Shown here: positions 50,901 to 61,905 of the stretch, piece after piece | Numbering within the stretch: the stretch's first letter is position 1 | Layout: every line of letters starts with the position of its first letter | From: Dendrophyllia cribrosa | Taxonomy: Eukaryota > Cnidaria > Anthozoa > Scleractinia > Dendrophylliidae | Length of the DNA: 64,000 nt | Direction: 5' to 3' | Assembly: GCA_024195265.1 (NCBI GenBank) | Contig: JAJLRJ010000006.1 | Location: 31,903,434 to 31,967,433, forward strand | Program-made: the position numbers and the translations under genes | The notes under the pieces: model-generated | Seen by the model: only the letters and a program-made list of their open reading frames with translations | Database searches by the model: none | What the model was told of the DNA's origin: nothing

Positions 50901-51056
50901 CGCGCCCCCATAAGCGACAAGGGCGGTTTTGAGGGGTTTCACCTTCTCCAGCTGCCCGTCTTTGGATGCCTTTTTGTAGATGTGCAGAGGTATGACATTA
51001 CATTGAGCCCCCGTGTCTGGTTGGAATCGGATGAAACTGCCGGACTCAAACTTCAA
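47928..51056 (-). pseudogene. pol: gypsy Pol polyprotein, one in-frame TGA
   Basis: Aspartic protease (PDTGAQCNVIP), reverse transcriptase (LRICLDPKDLNRAI, TPFGRYRWKRMPFG, catalytic VADDF in place of YxDD), RNase H (QCDASQSGLGAALM), and integrase with a zinc region (HIGIEACIRRARDILYWP...CDVCLAH) and a DDE core (VCADLCDF, ITDNGPQF, NGKAENAVK). The frame is continuous except for a TGA at 50031-50033, after which it goes on in frame for 687 codons from 49994. The break lies in the C-terminal part of reverse transcriptase, so no full polymerase can be made without readthrough. Confidence 0.93.
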
Positions 51057-51126
51057 TGTTACTAACTGTGAGTCGTCTAATTTAATTGCCGAAATTTCTT
51101 ACGTCTGGTAGACTTCGTCCGATCCC

Positions 51127-51909
51127 TCATCTTCTGCCTCTTCGGTCGCTTTGACTTGTTTGTGTCGACACACTGCAGCGAAGTGGTTTTTCATTCCACA
51201 GTTCAGGCAGTCCTTTCCCGCAACTGCCACATTCTTTGCCGCCTTGTCCTTGACCTTTCTGTGCCGGTCTGCGACGGGAATTTTTAGTTCTTCTTGGAAC
51301 GGACGTTGAGCGCTCTTGGTCTGTCATTTTATTTACTTCAGGTCCAGTAGTGTCTCCAACGATTCTCATTTGGGCCAGCATGCTCTCGGAAGCACGACAA
51401 ATCTCGTCTGTTTTGGCTAGCTTAAGATGTGTTTCTCTTAGCAGTCTCTCTCGCACTTTGGTATCGCTTATACCAAATATTAAGCGATCCCTGAGGATTT
51501 CTTCTGGTGTAATTGTATTAAACTCGCACCCTTCTGCTAGCTTACGTAGGGCGGTCTTGTACTGATCGTACGACTCTCCAGGTTCCTGCATACGTCGATT
51601 GAACCTGTATCGTTCAAACGGTACATTCTTTCGTGGCATACAATAAGCTGCAAACTTCTCCAGTACAGGCTCAATCTTCGCTTCGTCTCCGTCTGTTGTC
51701 CAGTCAGTGAACGTTGAGTAGACATCACGAGCTTCCTCTCCGATGACTGTGAGCAGGGTTGCAACTTGAACTGCCTCGGACTTCTTGTTCAATTCGGTAG
51801 CGAGAAGATAGTTGCTCCATGCCAGTCTAAATTTCTTCCATTTCTCTGAAGCGGTCGAGCTGTGTATTTCTAAGGGCGCCGGAGGCGGTAACGTAAATCC
51901 TGAGGCCAT
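51127..51909 (-). pseudogene. gag: gypsy Gag, frameshifted at the zinc knuckle
   Basis: The retrotransposon capsid protein. 260 codons open: MASGFTLPPPAPLEI, then a capsid-like helical region with EKFAAYCMPRKN, FNRRMQEPGESYDQY and ILRDRLIFGISD. Near the end the frame reads KECGSCGKG and then out-of-frame residues, while the CCHC knuckle (CLNCGMKNHFAAVC) is in the next frame, the pol frame. A small deletion that removed part of the first knuckle and shifted the frame is the simplest cause. The knuckle frame ends at a TAA just before the protease region. Confidence 0.85.
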
Positions 51910-51965
51910 ATTTCCAACGGACTGTTGTTGAGTACTCTGTGGTTAGTAGTTTACCGCTGCCACCA

Positions 51966-52170
51966 TGTAAGACGTAGTCTTGGGTTGTTCTTGTAATTTA
52001 TTTAAGATCAACAAGCCATACAATTGAGGATTCTCGTACGAGTTTTTTAGCTTCGAGTGTCAGATGTTTTCTAGCACGCGTAGACCGTCAAGCGTGGAAC
52101 AATCTCATTGGCTATTGGTACAATTAGTATAATCACGTGGTATGTAAAACAAGTCACACAACTTGTTACA
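51966..52170 (-). repeat. 5' LTR of the gypsy element
   Basis: 205 bp, identical to the other LTR except one base seen (A versus C within TTCTTGTxATTTATT). Just inside it, TGGTGGCAGCGGTAAAC (- strand) is the probable primer-binding site. Confidence 0.9.
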
Positions 52171-53060
52171 TATACAACTGTTCAAAATTTTTGCAAACAG
52201 CTGTGTATATACATGTATATGCAACAATATATGGAAATTAAGACAATAAATCTCTTGCCAATATTTCGTCTTTATTACAAAAGACTTTGTCAGAGCAACT
52301 GACTAAGTGTGACCAACTGTTACAAAATATACACGGCTTATGGTACTTTGCGAAACGAAACGAAACGAAATGATAACTTGAAAGATATGCTTAGCTGTAA
52401 AGCAAGAAAGTAAAAGTTAACATAAGACCAAGTAGCACTGCTTGATTGGTAAGGAATTCTACTGTTTTGCGGCAAAATAGCGCCAAGTCTTATACTAAGT
52501 CTTTTTTAAGCCAAGTCTTTTTTATTGAGTTCTTAGATTGTTCTTTAGTCTTTGTTTTCGTGTCAAACCGCGAAAAAATCTTGTAGCTCGAATGAATAAA
52601 TCGAGTAGCAATGAAGTGAAATATCACCATCACTAATGGTGTAAACTCAGAACAACACACTTGAAGCTTGAAGACCGACATGCTGTAAAGCTGGTTTGCA
52701 GGTATTGTACAACATAAGACAAAACTAAAATTAAACAGAAATACATCAGACAGACCATATATCATATTTCAGACCATATTTCATCTTCTTGAACGAGTGA
52801 ATAAATCGAGCAGTGAAGTGAATTATCGCCGTTACAAATCGCCGAAAACAAAAACATCCTGACCAGGCAGCAAACAATACATTAGGCAAATCCGCATGCG
52901 GCATTTTGATAGTTTGTAGTACATAATTTTAACTATTAAAGCGTATCTTCATATAGTATTGTCATATAGTACCATTTCGTTTCGTTTCGCAAAGTACCAT
53001 AAGCCAATATACACGAAGTGGCTTAAGATGCAAGATATGTATAACTACCTTGTACGCACT
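52171..53060. repeat. Dispersed repeat interrupted by a 671-bp element
   Basis: 52208-52334 plus 53006-53040 matches 63240-63365 (shared blocks include GACAATAAATCTCTTGCC, ATATTTCGTCTTTATTA and CAACTGACTAAG). The insertion lies after TTACAAAATATACAC. Confidence 0.8.
52335..53005. mobile_element. 671-bp terminal-inverted-repeat element with 9-bp target duplication
   Basis: Ends GGCTTATGGTACTTTGCGAAACG / CGTTTCGCAAAGTACCATAAGCC. Flanked by AATATACAC on both sides (52326-52334, 53006-53014). A 9-bp duplication is typical of Mutator-like (MULE) DNA transposons. No transposase inside. Confidence 0.85.
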
Positions 53061-53169
53061 TAGGGCGCGCTCCAAAATCAAGCTACATGTACATGTACGT
53101 TCTGTGTATATCTAAACATTAAAATAAGTCCCTTTGAGGGTTTCTGCTGCAAAAAATGTCATTTCACCC

Positions 53170-53930
53170 AGGGTTGGACACTTAATTTTGAGAGCACTCG
53201 CCATTCGGGCGAGTGACCCCCAAAATGCACTTGCCCGAACCAGTTTCCACTCGCCCAAAAGTTAACCCCGCCCCCCCCTGTCTCTCCAACCACGGCTGGC
53301 CAACTTGCCATTTCGTAGAAAACTTCCTGATCCTTGTCTTCTGGTTTTCCCTTGTATCTCTGGCAGCTTTCGGGGTTTTTTCGTTCTTCTTCTCGTCGAC
53401 GACTTTAGAAACTCCTGATAAATATTTCCACATATTGGCTGCGATCAGATTACTCCATTTTTAAACTTACTGGAAGAACGTGTTGATCAGAGCGCTGGGA
53501 AAGTACGGGAAAACAATTTGCTCGCAACGTCGTCCAGCACGTGGCAGACCGAGGATTATTACTTCAATGAAAAATTCAATTAAAAGACCTTAAACCCCAA
53601 GAAAACACAATGGAGGCACTTCCTTTATATTTCAAATAGTTTTTTTATTGATGAATCTTCGTGAGATCCCTGCAGTTTGCGAGTAAACGTGTCTGTTCTT
53701 CTTGGGAGCGGTCCTTGGGCGCCATGTTTACCTGATCACTGATGGCTCGATAGTGACCAGCAGTATCACTTTGTACAAGTACATGTGTTATGTAATTATC
53801 ACTAGGAGGAGGCCATATTTGTCTGTTTGCAAAGCCCAATGTTGCCTTTCAGCGCCAATTTATTAGACAGTTCGGAATGTAAAACGATGATTTGCGCTCA
53901 CCCGACACTTTAGCGCTAATGTCCAACCCT
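53170..53930. mobile_element. 0.76-kb element with short inverted ends
   Basis: Ends AGGGTTGGACA and TGTCCAACCCT (allowing AATGTCCAACCCT). It contains CACTCGCC...GGGCGAGTG words. TRAF intron. Confidence 0.65.
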
Positions 53931-54219
53931 GTTAAACTTAACCCCGAAGGGATAATTGTTCTAAGGCGATAAGCCCAATGGGCCTCTCTCTCCCTCTCTC
54001 TGGTTCCAGCAACCAGCACTGGCTCAGCCTGACAGCTACATTGTAAGGCCCCAGACCTCCAGTCACTTGTGCCTTTGGCACACAGAGTCTCCCTGTTTTC
54101 GTCATGTTACATGTAAGGTTGGGATGTCTGATAGTCTATTATGGGTTAAACTGGAAGACTGGATAGAGATGTAAACTGATATGCAAGTTATTGAAATGTA
54201 ATAAAAACAAGTTAACAAA

Positions 54220-54504
54220 TAGAGCAGTTTTCAATTGAGTGTCGAAAGTAATTACACAATTGCTTTGGTTTTGCATTGCTACGCTTTGTGATTGGCTAAA
54301 AAATCTCGCGCCACTTTCTCGACAAATCAGAAGTAAAACCAAAAACAATTGGACTTGCTTGCACATGTTTTCCCGCGTTTGGCGTCGCCGACATGTAATT
54401 GCTTTAAGCTCTGATTAGTTCATTGGATTGTTTACGACTGCTGTGATTGGTCAGAGTAATTACTTTGGTTTTGGTTTTACGACACTCAATTGAAAACTGC
54501 TCTA
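54220..54504. mobile_element. 285-bp MITE next to TRAF exon 2
   Basis: Ends TAGAGCAGTTTTCAATTGAG / CTCAATTGAAAACTGCTCTA, continuing TGTCG / CGACA. It lies 21 bp from the exon 2 boundary. Confidence 0.9.
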
Positions 54505-54525
54505 ATATTGAAAAGAAGTACTTAC

Positions 54526-54577
54526 TCCTGTATGTCTCTTATTAAGTGGATGGCGATCAACTGGACATTCTGGAGTT
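54526..54577 (-). CDS. TRAF-family protein, exon 2 (end of RING finger)
   Basis: 52 nt. Acceptor CATTTAG, donor GTAAGT. It completes the split codon from exon 1 (phase 2) and ends in phase 0. It encodes TPECPVDRHPLNKRHTG, supplying the last CP..C/R-type RING residues (C-P-V-D-R). A MITE ends just 21 bp beyond its donor. Confidence 0.85.
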
Positions 54578-55107
54578 CTAAATGAAAATATAGCAGGAAA
54601 TAAAATTTAAAAAAGTCGAAGTCCATGGAAAATAGGAGTAAAGAATATTGTATCTTTTTAACCATAAAATAATGTTCAGTTCCTAAGGAGGCAATTGTAC
54701 TTATTTTTATAGGCAAGGGAGTAGTGCTAGGGTACAATAAATTACAAATTATACAACACTAGTTATATTCAAAAAAATCAAAGGCTCCTAAGAGCCAACC
54801 TATGAACAACGTAACGCAATATTGCGGTAAGCTTATGTTTTCACACTGACACGGTTCAATATTTTTTTAAAATTAAACGTAAGGATTTTTAACAAACGCA
54901 AAAAGAAAAATACAGTACATCACTTTCATAATGTTCAGTCCGAAGAAGAAAGAAATTTCAAAATGGCGGACTTCGAAAAGGTTTATTCCCGCTCGTATGT
55001 TTGTCCCCATTACTATCCAGTCTATTTATGGCGCTATTAATCGTTTTTCTAAGACCTAACAAAAAGAATAATCGCCACAGGGAAGTGCATAAACTTTTAA
55101 AGGTTAC

Positions 55108-55250
55108 CTTTCCATCGACTGCTCCAGGCATTCTTTACAGAATCTGTGACCGCATTTCGTTTGCACTGGATCCCGCATCGCGCAATCACATATAGGACAA
55201 GAAAATTCTGCGGAGATTTCACAAACAAACGTGTACTCGAAACCAGGCAT
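55108..55250 (-). CDS. TRAF-family protein, exon 1 (start and RING finger)
   Basis: Starts ATG at 55250 (MPGFEYTFVCEIS) and ends phase 2 at a GTAACC donor. It holds a C3HC4 RING: SCPICDCAMRDPV, TKCGHRFCKECLEQ, continuing into exon 2. RING fingers of this type act as E3 ubiquitin ligases. The assembled gene (exons 1-5) predicts 327 residues in the order RING, two TRAF-type zinc-finger segments, coiled coil and MATH. Compared with vertebrate TRAF2/3/5/6 it has a short zinc-finger region, closer to compact invertebrate TRAFs. Host signalling adaptor, probably in innate immune or TNF-receptor-like pathways (family knowledge). Confidence 0.9.
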
Positions 55251-55439
55251 TGCAAAACTTATCTAGGTCTTTCACAGTACAACTAATTCGAGAAGCAAAA
55301 ACTTATATGCAGCACTGTTCACACAGCCAAATGGCGGATCGAGTGGCGCGCGGGAAACGCGGGAAACACGATGTCTTCCCGTGATCCTCTGACATCCGGG
55401 TTCGTGATTGCTTGCGCGTCGCGCAGGTACCTCCCCTAC

Positions 55440-55454
55440 GGGGGGGGGGGGGGG
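55440..55454. repeat. Poly-G tract
   Basis: A run of about 15 G bases about 190 bp upstream of the TRAF start codon. Confidence 0.85.
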
Positions 55455-55774
55455 GACAACTCTAAGAAGGCCTGTTTCGGGAGAAAAACAAAATTATCCC
55501 GGGAATCTGAAGATTTTGCCGGGAATCGGGAGAGTCGAAAAGTTTTCGTGGAAACATGAGATAATGTTGTTAAAATTTCGGGAAGTTTGAAATTTTTGCG
55601 AGAATGTCTCCGAAACAATCGGGAAGATATTCCAAATTTTCGGGACAACTTTCAGTTCTACACAGTATTGCTCAAACAGCGTTTGTTAGAGTTATCACTC
55701 CCCGCTCCCCTGTCTTTCTTTCTTTCCATCCCTGCGGTCATCCCTCTGATATTCCACAAAGAATAATATTCTTT

Positions 55775-55920
55775 CATTAGTCCAGTCAATCTACGAAAAT
55801 TTTAGGCTCCAGATCAAACTAATTGCAACAGAATTTATTTCATTACTAAATGAAGGTTTGAGGTGACCTAAGTAACATACTAAAAATCCCAAAAAATCCC
55901 TTTGGTGGAACGTCCCAAAA
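55775..55920. repeat. Inverted repeat arm, left
   Basis: Complementary to 59450-59580 (AGTCCAGTCAATCT, GATCAAACTAATTGCAACAG, ACATACTAAAAATCCC). It may be one end of a 3.8-kb element. Confidence 0.65.
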
Positions 55921-58345
55921 TTTAGCAATAAAGATGTCAAGCTTTTACCACATGGTAGCCACGTTGAGTGGTATTAAACGCACTGTAAAAATGCGTTTGT
56001 TTTCACAATTATTTCGTTCAATATGTGAAAACTAACACAATTCACGGTATAGGTAATCGGAACAACGTTATTAACTATAAAAAAGATAATAAATGCATAC
56101 AAAATGGAAATATTTAAATCGCACAGGGTACCCACGACGGAAATATTCACTTTCGCGAATATTTTTCGAATTATGCATCTATTTTCGGGAGTGTTTGTCA
56201 TAATTATACATTTTTATTGAAATTAATTTAACTCGAAGTCCCATAAATTAGCAACTCGCCAGTGATCGTGTTTTCAGGTCAGTTTCATGTCTAGACGGCA
56301 GACACACGTGTGCACTACTACAGGAATTGACAGGCCTCTTACCAGGTCTGTTCATTGTGCCCCTGACGATAATGGCAGACCTTCTGAGCAGACTTATTAT
56401 TTGAATCAGAATTTGAAAAGTAACTATCAGTCTATGTTTATTTTTATCTTAGTGAGCTCACTAAAATTAGTCATTTATACCTTAATTATTTCTTAACTAT
56501 TTCTTTGTTATTCATATTAAGACAATGTACGATACTGGTTATTTTAGCTGCATATCTGTGACTTATAATACTACCTGAAACAAATAGCAGTCCTGAAATT
56601 AATAATAATAATAATAATAATAATTTATTCACTTAATATAGCGCCTTTTAACATTAAAATGATCAAAAGCGCTTTACACAAATTTTATACTAATTATAAT
56701 TTAATCCTAATTAATACTAATTTTACACGAGTTTTATACTAATAATAATTAATCCTGATTAATAATAATTAAATACTAAAAATGCACAAAAATGCAAATT
56801 CATTCCTTTGCGTTTAATTCATTCCTTTGCGTTTAAATGGCTACTAACGTCGAAGTATCTCGCATTTTAGCACAAAATACAATTTAAAGCTAGTTCGTTC
56901 TTTTCGATTTGTTGCCCATCGACATCTTAGACTGCGCGAAAGAACTATCAAGGTTAATCAATAAAGGAGACAACGAGGCAGAAAACAAGGATAATCATGA
57001 AAATGGCAGGGGGAAGTCCGCTGTGCGCCAAATTATGCATCCTTTCAAGCGAAAAACATCGGATCCTAGAGGCTTGGTCACACTAATTTAAATACAACAG
57101 ATGTATCTTAGAGCTACAAACTTTTAAATGCTTGCTTGACTGTTTCATTTAGGCATTTAGTGTCGCATTTTCTTTTCATATATTTTTAGCGCTTTCAAGC
57201 AAAACATCTAAATAAAAATATAATTCTTTTTCTTGATCACTATTATTATAAACAGCGTTTGGCTCATTCGCACATCGTAAGCTAAATGTGTAAAAATAAT
57301 AAACTTGAAAATCTTGCTTTGTTTTTATTATAACTACCAGTTTTAAATTCGTAATGGAGTCGATATTTTAACCTGTTAATATTTTTAAAATAGTAGACAG
57401 TTTTTATTTCACTGAATTACAGCAAAACGTTGCAGATGCAATAATGCATTTTATATACCCCAATGGTACACAAAAAAAAACTGCTGTAAATTAAACACTA
57501 ACTCGTGTTTTAACCAATCATTAAAATAAAATACTAAAATTGCGTAGTTACACTTTACAGCTGAACACTTAGTTTAAACAAATTTTTTGGGGGGTGATTT
57601 CTAACGTGCATGTCAATAATTAATCTAATATAATTAATAAAAAACTTAAAATTTATACGAGAATGGATATTTTCTTCTCCTTTTGAATAATGGTTATGCG
57701 CCACATACACTAGGTTTATTATCAGGACTCAAGGTCGTTAATGTGATACAAGTATTTGAGTGCTGACAGCGTTTTCACTAAAATTATAAGGTCTTATTCT
57801 TAGCAAACACGTGAAGAATGAGCAAGATTCGGCTGTTCTGCTGCCATGGACCTCTCCCTCCGATGCTTGGGATGATGCACATCTAATTTCAAGAGACTAT
57901 TTATCTACCATTTCTGCAATGATACATTGTCAAGAATAATTTTGAATGAGCTCTGGAGAAAACACTCCCTAGTTATTATTTTTAATTGATAGTCCATGGC
58001 TCCTATCGTATGTATTGTGCTTACAGATTTTTAATTTATATTGGCAATTTCTCCTAATAATTATCACTCAGCATCCATGAAATTAAAGCCAATATAATCG
58101 CAGTTTACTGTCTTTTATTGAACTACTGTCTGATCTTTGCTGTCTCTAATCTTGCTTTGCATAGCAGCGCAAACCAACCCCGGTCCTTTTTGTTTATTAT
58201 AGCTTTGTATTGGCAATACCTCGTTATTATTATTATTATTATTAAGCATCCAGTAATAAAATCAAAAGGGTTACCACTGTCTAGTATTGAACTGTTGTCT
58301 TGTTTCTGTTGTTGTTTTGTCCTTTAATTTATGCTGCATTATCGA
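55921..58345. other. AT-rich interior, no intact gene
   Basis: Contains an AAT microsatellite (56600-56622) next to 'atagcgccttttaacattaaaatgatcaaaagcgctttaca', and further AT-rich repeats. A short frame at 56287 (MSRRQTHVCTTTG...) has no recognised domain. Confidence 0.4.
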
Positions 58346-58530
58346 GACCCCTTCTATGCAGCCTTAAATGTTGCTTTTTTACTGTATTAAATATAATAAA
58401 ATGCTAAATTTAAATTAAATGCTGGGAATATTCTAACAAGTGGATATTAAAACTTTGTTTTAATATCAATTACAGCAATTGCAGTTATACAAATGTAATA
58501 TTACATTTTGTATACCCTGAGTGAACAACA
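58346..58530. repeat. Relative of the core of the 37.8-38.1 kb palindrome
   Basis: Matches 37875-38040: AATAAAATGCTAAATTTAAA, AAGTGGATATTAA, AATATCAATTACAGCAATTG and CAGTTATACAAATGTAATAT. Confidence 0.8.
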
Positions 58531-58559
58531 AACAAACCCGAAACCCTACCCCCTACCTC

Positions 58560-58829
58560 TGCAGCTGCCGCGTACCACAGCCTGAGAGTGTATTATCGGG
58601 TTCAGGTGTGGAAGGGTAATCAAGATCTACAACCAACGAACTGGGGCTGGAACAAGTTGACGGAAAGCTACTTCCAATCAGAACTGATCTAGCAGCAGCA
58701 TACGAGTCCCTCTTGGATATCATCAGTTGTAACTGCAAATCCAACTGTAGTACGCAGAGGTGTACCTGTAAGAAGCATGGTCTCCAATGTTCTCCTGCTT
58801 GTGCACCCGACTTAGTAGAAGACAAATAA
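58560..58829 (+). pseudogene. Cysteine-rich (CXC-like) C-terminal fragment
   Basis: A + strand frame reads LGLEQVDGKLLPIRTDLAAAYESLLDIISCNCKSNCSTQRCTCKKHGLQC... and ends TAA at about 58829. The cysteine pattern (C-x-C-x3-C-x4-C-x-C-x5-C) is a tail I recall on uncharacterised invertebrate proteins linked to mobile DNA. There is no upstream open frame, so it is a 3' remnant. It follows a transposon-like repeat. Confidence 0.5.
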
Positions 58830-59449
58830 CTGGATTACAACAAGTCTTTACATCGTTAGACTCCGAACTTGTAGTTGAGAGCAACAAGTTATAACGCGGG
58901 CACACCGACCGCCGACTATTACTGACTATTTCCGCAAATTTGTTGTCGTACAAATTTCATTTTTATTTAATTATGAAATAATTTTAGTGGCCAACTAGCT
59001 GAAGTATTATGGAAATTTCAGCTGTGAAATATTAGATTTTTTTTTCAACCTGGCACGTCAGGCCACGAAAAGCCGTGATTCAGATAGTCAACAGACAAAC
59101 GTGCAATCAAGCCGAAAACCGATAGCAGTTGTGTTAATTCCGAGGTTAAGTCATCAATGCTGATCCTATAGTTAAATTGAACTGAAAAAACGAATAAAAG
59201 GTGTTAACTGTAGAGTTTTCCTTTTTTTCACTGACGCGGGTACCCTGTGGTACGGAAATGTTATTTTAGTATTTGTATACGTTAAATTGGCTGAAAATTG
59301 ATCCAAATGATTTTGTTATATTTTTAGGGTTGTAATACATCACAAAACATGCACAGGCCCCGCTCAAAAAGAAGTTTGATTAGGTTTGTCACTTTACACA
59401 ACGTGGGTACCCTATGGAAACAGCTTCAAATCTTTATTGCTTAATTTCG

Positions 59450-59580
59450 AGATGTTCCACTGAAGGGATTTTTTGGGATTTTTAGTATGTTGTTTAGGGC
59501 ACTTGCCTTGGTCATATAACGCATAAATAAATTCTGTTGCAATTAGTTTGATCTCAAACCACAGATTGACTGGACTACAT
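59450..59580. repeat. Inverted repeat arm, right
   Basis: Complement of 55775-55920. Confidence 0.65.
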
Positions 59581-59994
59581 AGCCGAGCAAGGAAGAAAAT
59601 CGAAACATACCAGCGCTCAGGGAAATCGCTTGGAGAAGGGGAGAAGGGTGATCAACGGGACAGATACCTTTATACATCCGTCCTAGTGATCACTTATTTC
59701 GTTCTGTGCTTTTGCAGGGGTAACCGGTCGAAACGTCCTCGAAAAAAATTCCTCCATTTCTATGAATACTGTCGCACTGACTCACTGATCACATATCAGG
59801 CACTGTGAGTATTGACGAAAGCTCCGTACGGGCCGTCCGCGGCAACCTAGTATGCTGAACAAATAAGTAGCGTGCCTCTCATCATCACAACAGAACACTG
59901 TGACGCTTCGTACGCTCCGTACGGACCGTAAACTGTGCATCTCATAACTAGTAAACAAGCAAGAGGAAACAAGGGATCAAGAAATGCGTGTGTC

Positions 59995-60445
59995 CACACC
60001 CCCCGGGGGGGGGGTACTCCCTATAATGGGCTATACGGGGATGCTCCGCCCGAAAGGGGTACCTTTTTGAGGCTGAAGATATATGAAAGGGGCGGGATTT
60101 CACGAGTTGAAGTATGTGAAAGGGTAGAGATTTCACGAAGAATAGGAAATGGTAGCGAAAACACGAGTTGAAGCATAAAAAAGGTAAGGAAAACTGCAAT
60201 TTAAGTATTATAAAAAGGGCCTTTCAAAATATATCAAACAGACGCACGCAAAGGCTATATGAAAGGGGTACCATTTTCAACGAAAGGTATATGAAAGGGG
60301 TACCATTTTCAATGAAAGGTATATGAAAGGGGTACCTTTTCTGTCAAAAACGGTATATGAAAGAGTAAGGGTTTGGACCTCGGGGCGGAGCATCCCCGTA
60401 CAAAACTTTGTTGAGTACCCCCCCCCCCCCCCCCCCCCCCCCTCC
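59995..60445. mobile_element. 0.45-kb inverted-repeat element with G/C homopolymer ends
   Basis: Left GGGGGGGTACTC...GGGGATGCTCCGCCC and right GGGCGGAGCATCCCC...GAGTACCCCCCC. The interior has at least six 'tatatgaaagggg(tacc)' words as a short tandem array. Confidence 0.85.
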
Positions 60446-60540
60446 TCCCCGTCCACACCTTTCTTTTACTTAGATATTTCTTGTTTTGTTATCAATAACA
60501 GTTTAAAAGACAACAAAGCAACCATAATCTGAGAAACGCT

Positions 60541-60741
60541 GACTTTATTTTACCAAGATTTAATGCAGTAACTTACGGAAAACATTCAAAGACGTATTTG
60601 GGTCCAAAATTATGTGCCAGGATACCGAACAAGGTTAAATCAAATAGTTTAAAGACGTTTAAAAATTACATTAGAAACAGCGATTTAAGTATCTTAATTG
60701 ATGTAGGCAGTGGGTGCAAATGTCATCTGTGTTCGACTTAA
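60541..60741 (+). pseudogene. LINE (CR1/L2-like) ORF2 C-terminal remnant
   Basis: 66 codons and stop: FILPRFNAVTYGKHSKTYLG, then PKLCARIPNKVKSNSLKTFK, RNSDLSIL, ending GCKCHLCST. The YG..S..YLGPKLW...P order and final C-x-C-x2-C match the C-terminus of CR1/L2-type LINEs. About 190 bp of 3' UTR follows, to about 60930. Confidence 0.75.
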
Positions 60742-61669
60742 ATATTATTAATTAACTATTATTTTATTTTTTAGGGAAATTTTAACTATCTTGTAAATAG
60801 CTATTATCTTAATTTATCTTGTACATAGTTTTGATATGTTGTAACTTGTTTTAGGTGTTCCCAATTAGCAGCAATGCTAAATCTTGTTGACACATTAATA
60901 AAGTTGGAGTTCTCCTCGACAGATCAATTTAACATCGTACTGCAGTGAAGGATTGCTTAGATAAGGAACGGGTTAATTTTGCTGGGATTCCCCAGATTAC
61001 AAAGTGAGTTATAGGCCGGTACATTTTGGCTCATTATCTATTCCAGTGACTTCTTAAACCATTCAGAAGGATCACTTGGACAAACGGCAAGAAATTGTCA
61101 CGGTCAGCCATGGACTTCTCAAACAAACTTTGAATCAAATGCAAGAATGATCAAACAAGTCAGCTAAAAAATAGTCTTTTATACCAATATTTCGGTTACG
61201 CAAAAAAAAAACATATAAGGATCACTTGGACGAAAGGCGGCAAATTGGATCATCACTCATAGACTTCTTAAACAAACTATAAATGAAATGAAAGGATAAT
61301 CGAACAGCAAAAAAATAGTTCTTTTATAACCAATATTTCGGTTACAGAAAACTAACCTTGATCAAGGGCTAGCAAAAAGCTAAGTGAAAACAAATGAGTG
61401 AAATTTATGGTCCTCGCAGTGTGCTCTCTCATGAGTTTCACTCATGTTTATCCGCAGTTCAAATATATGATTTTCATATATTCATATTCATATGAAAACA
61501 AATGGTTACAAAATTTCAAGAAATAAAGATGATTCACCCACGATAACACAATGTTGAAGAACTTCGACAATAAAAAAAAGCTGAAAGAGTAAATAGAAAC
61601 ATTCACAATGAACAAGGTCTGACTGTGAATTTCCTTCACTACTTTCTAACAAATTATGGGCAAATCACG
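60742..61669. other. LINE 3' tail then AT-rich repeats, no gene
   Basis: Two related copies of 'aaggatcacttggac.aa.ggc...aaattg..c' (near 61070 and 61220), each followed by 'ataccaatatttcggtta'. No gene supported. Confidence 0.45.
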
Positions 61670-61905
61670 ACTGGCGAATTATTACACGCGAATCATGGTG
61701 GGCGAATCATTACACGCGAATCATTACACGCGAATCATTACACGCGAATCATTACACGCGGGTCATTACACGCGAATCATTACACGCGAATCATTACACG
61801 CGAATCATTACACGCGAATCATTACACGCGAGTCATTACACGCGAATCATTACACGCGAATCATTACACGCGAATCATTACACGCGAATCATTACACGCG
61901 AATCC
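61670..61905. repeat. 14-bp minisatellite
   Basis: About 16 copies of ATTACACGCGAATC with rare variants (GGGTC, GAGTC). The open frames over it are repeat-derived. Confidence 0.95.

Larger units (their letters stand above)
47653..52170 (-). mobile_element. Ty3/gypsy LTR retrotransposon, 4.5 kb, young but defective
   Basis: Two 205-bp LTRs bound gag and pol genes on the - strand, with pol order PR-RT-RNaseH-IN (gypsy type). It is inserted in the TRAF intron between exons 2 and 3, in the same orientation as the gene. By eye the LTRs differ at one base, so insertion is recent, yet gag has a frameshift near the zinc knuckle and pol has in-frame stops. Flanking pentamers are TACAC and TATAC, an imperfect candidate target duplication. 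Confidence 0.95.
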
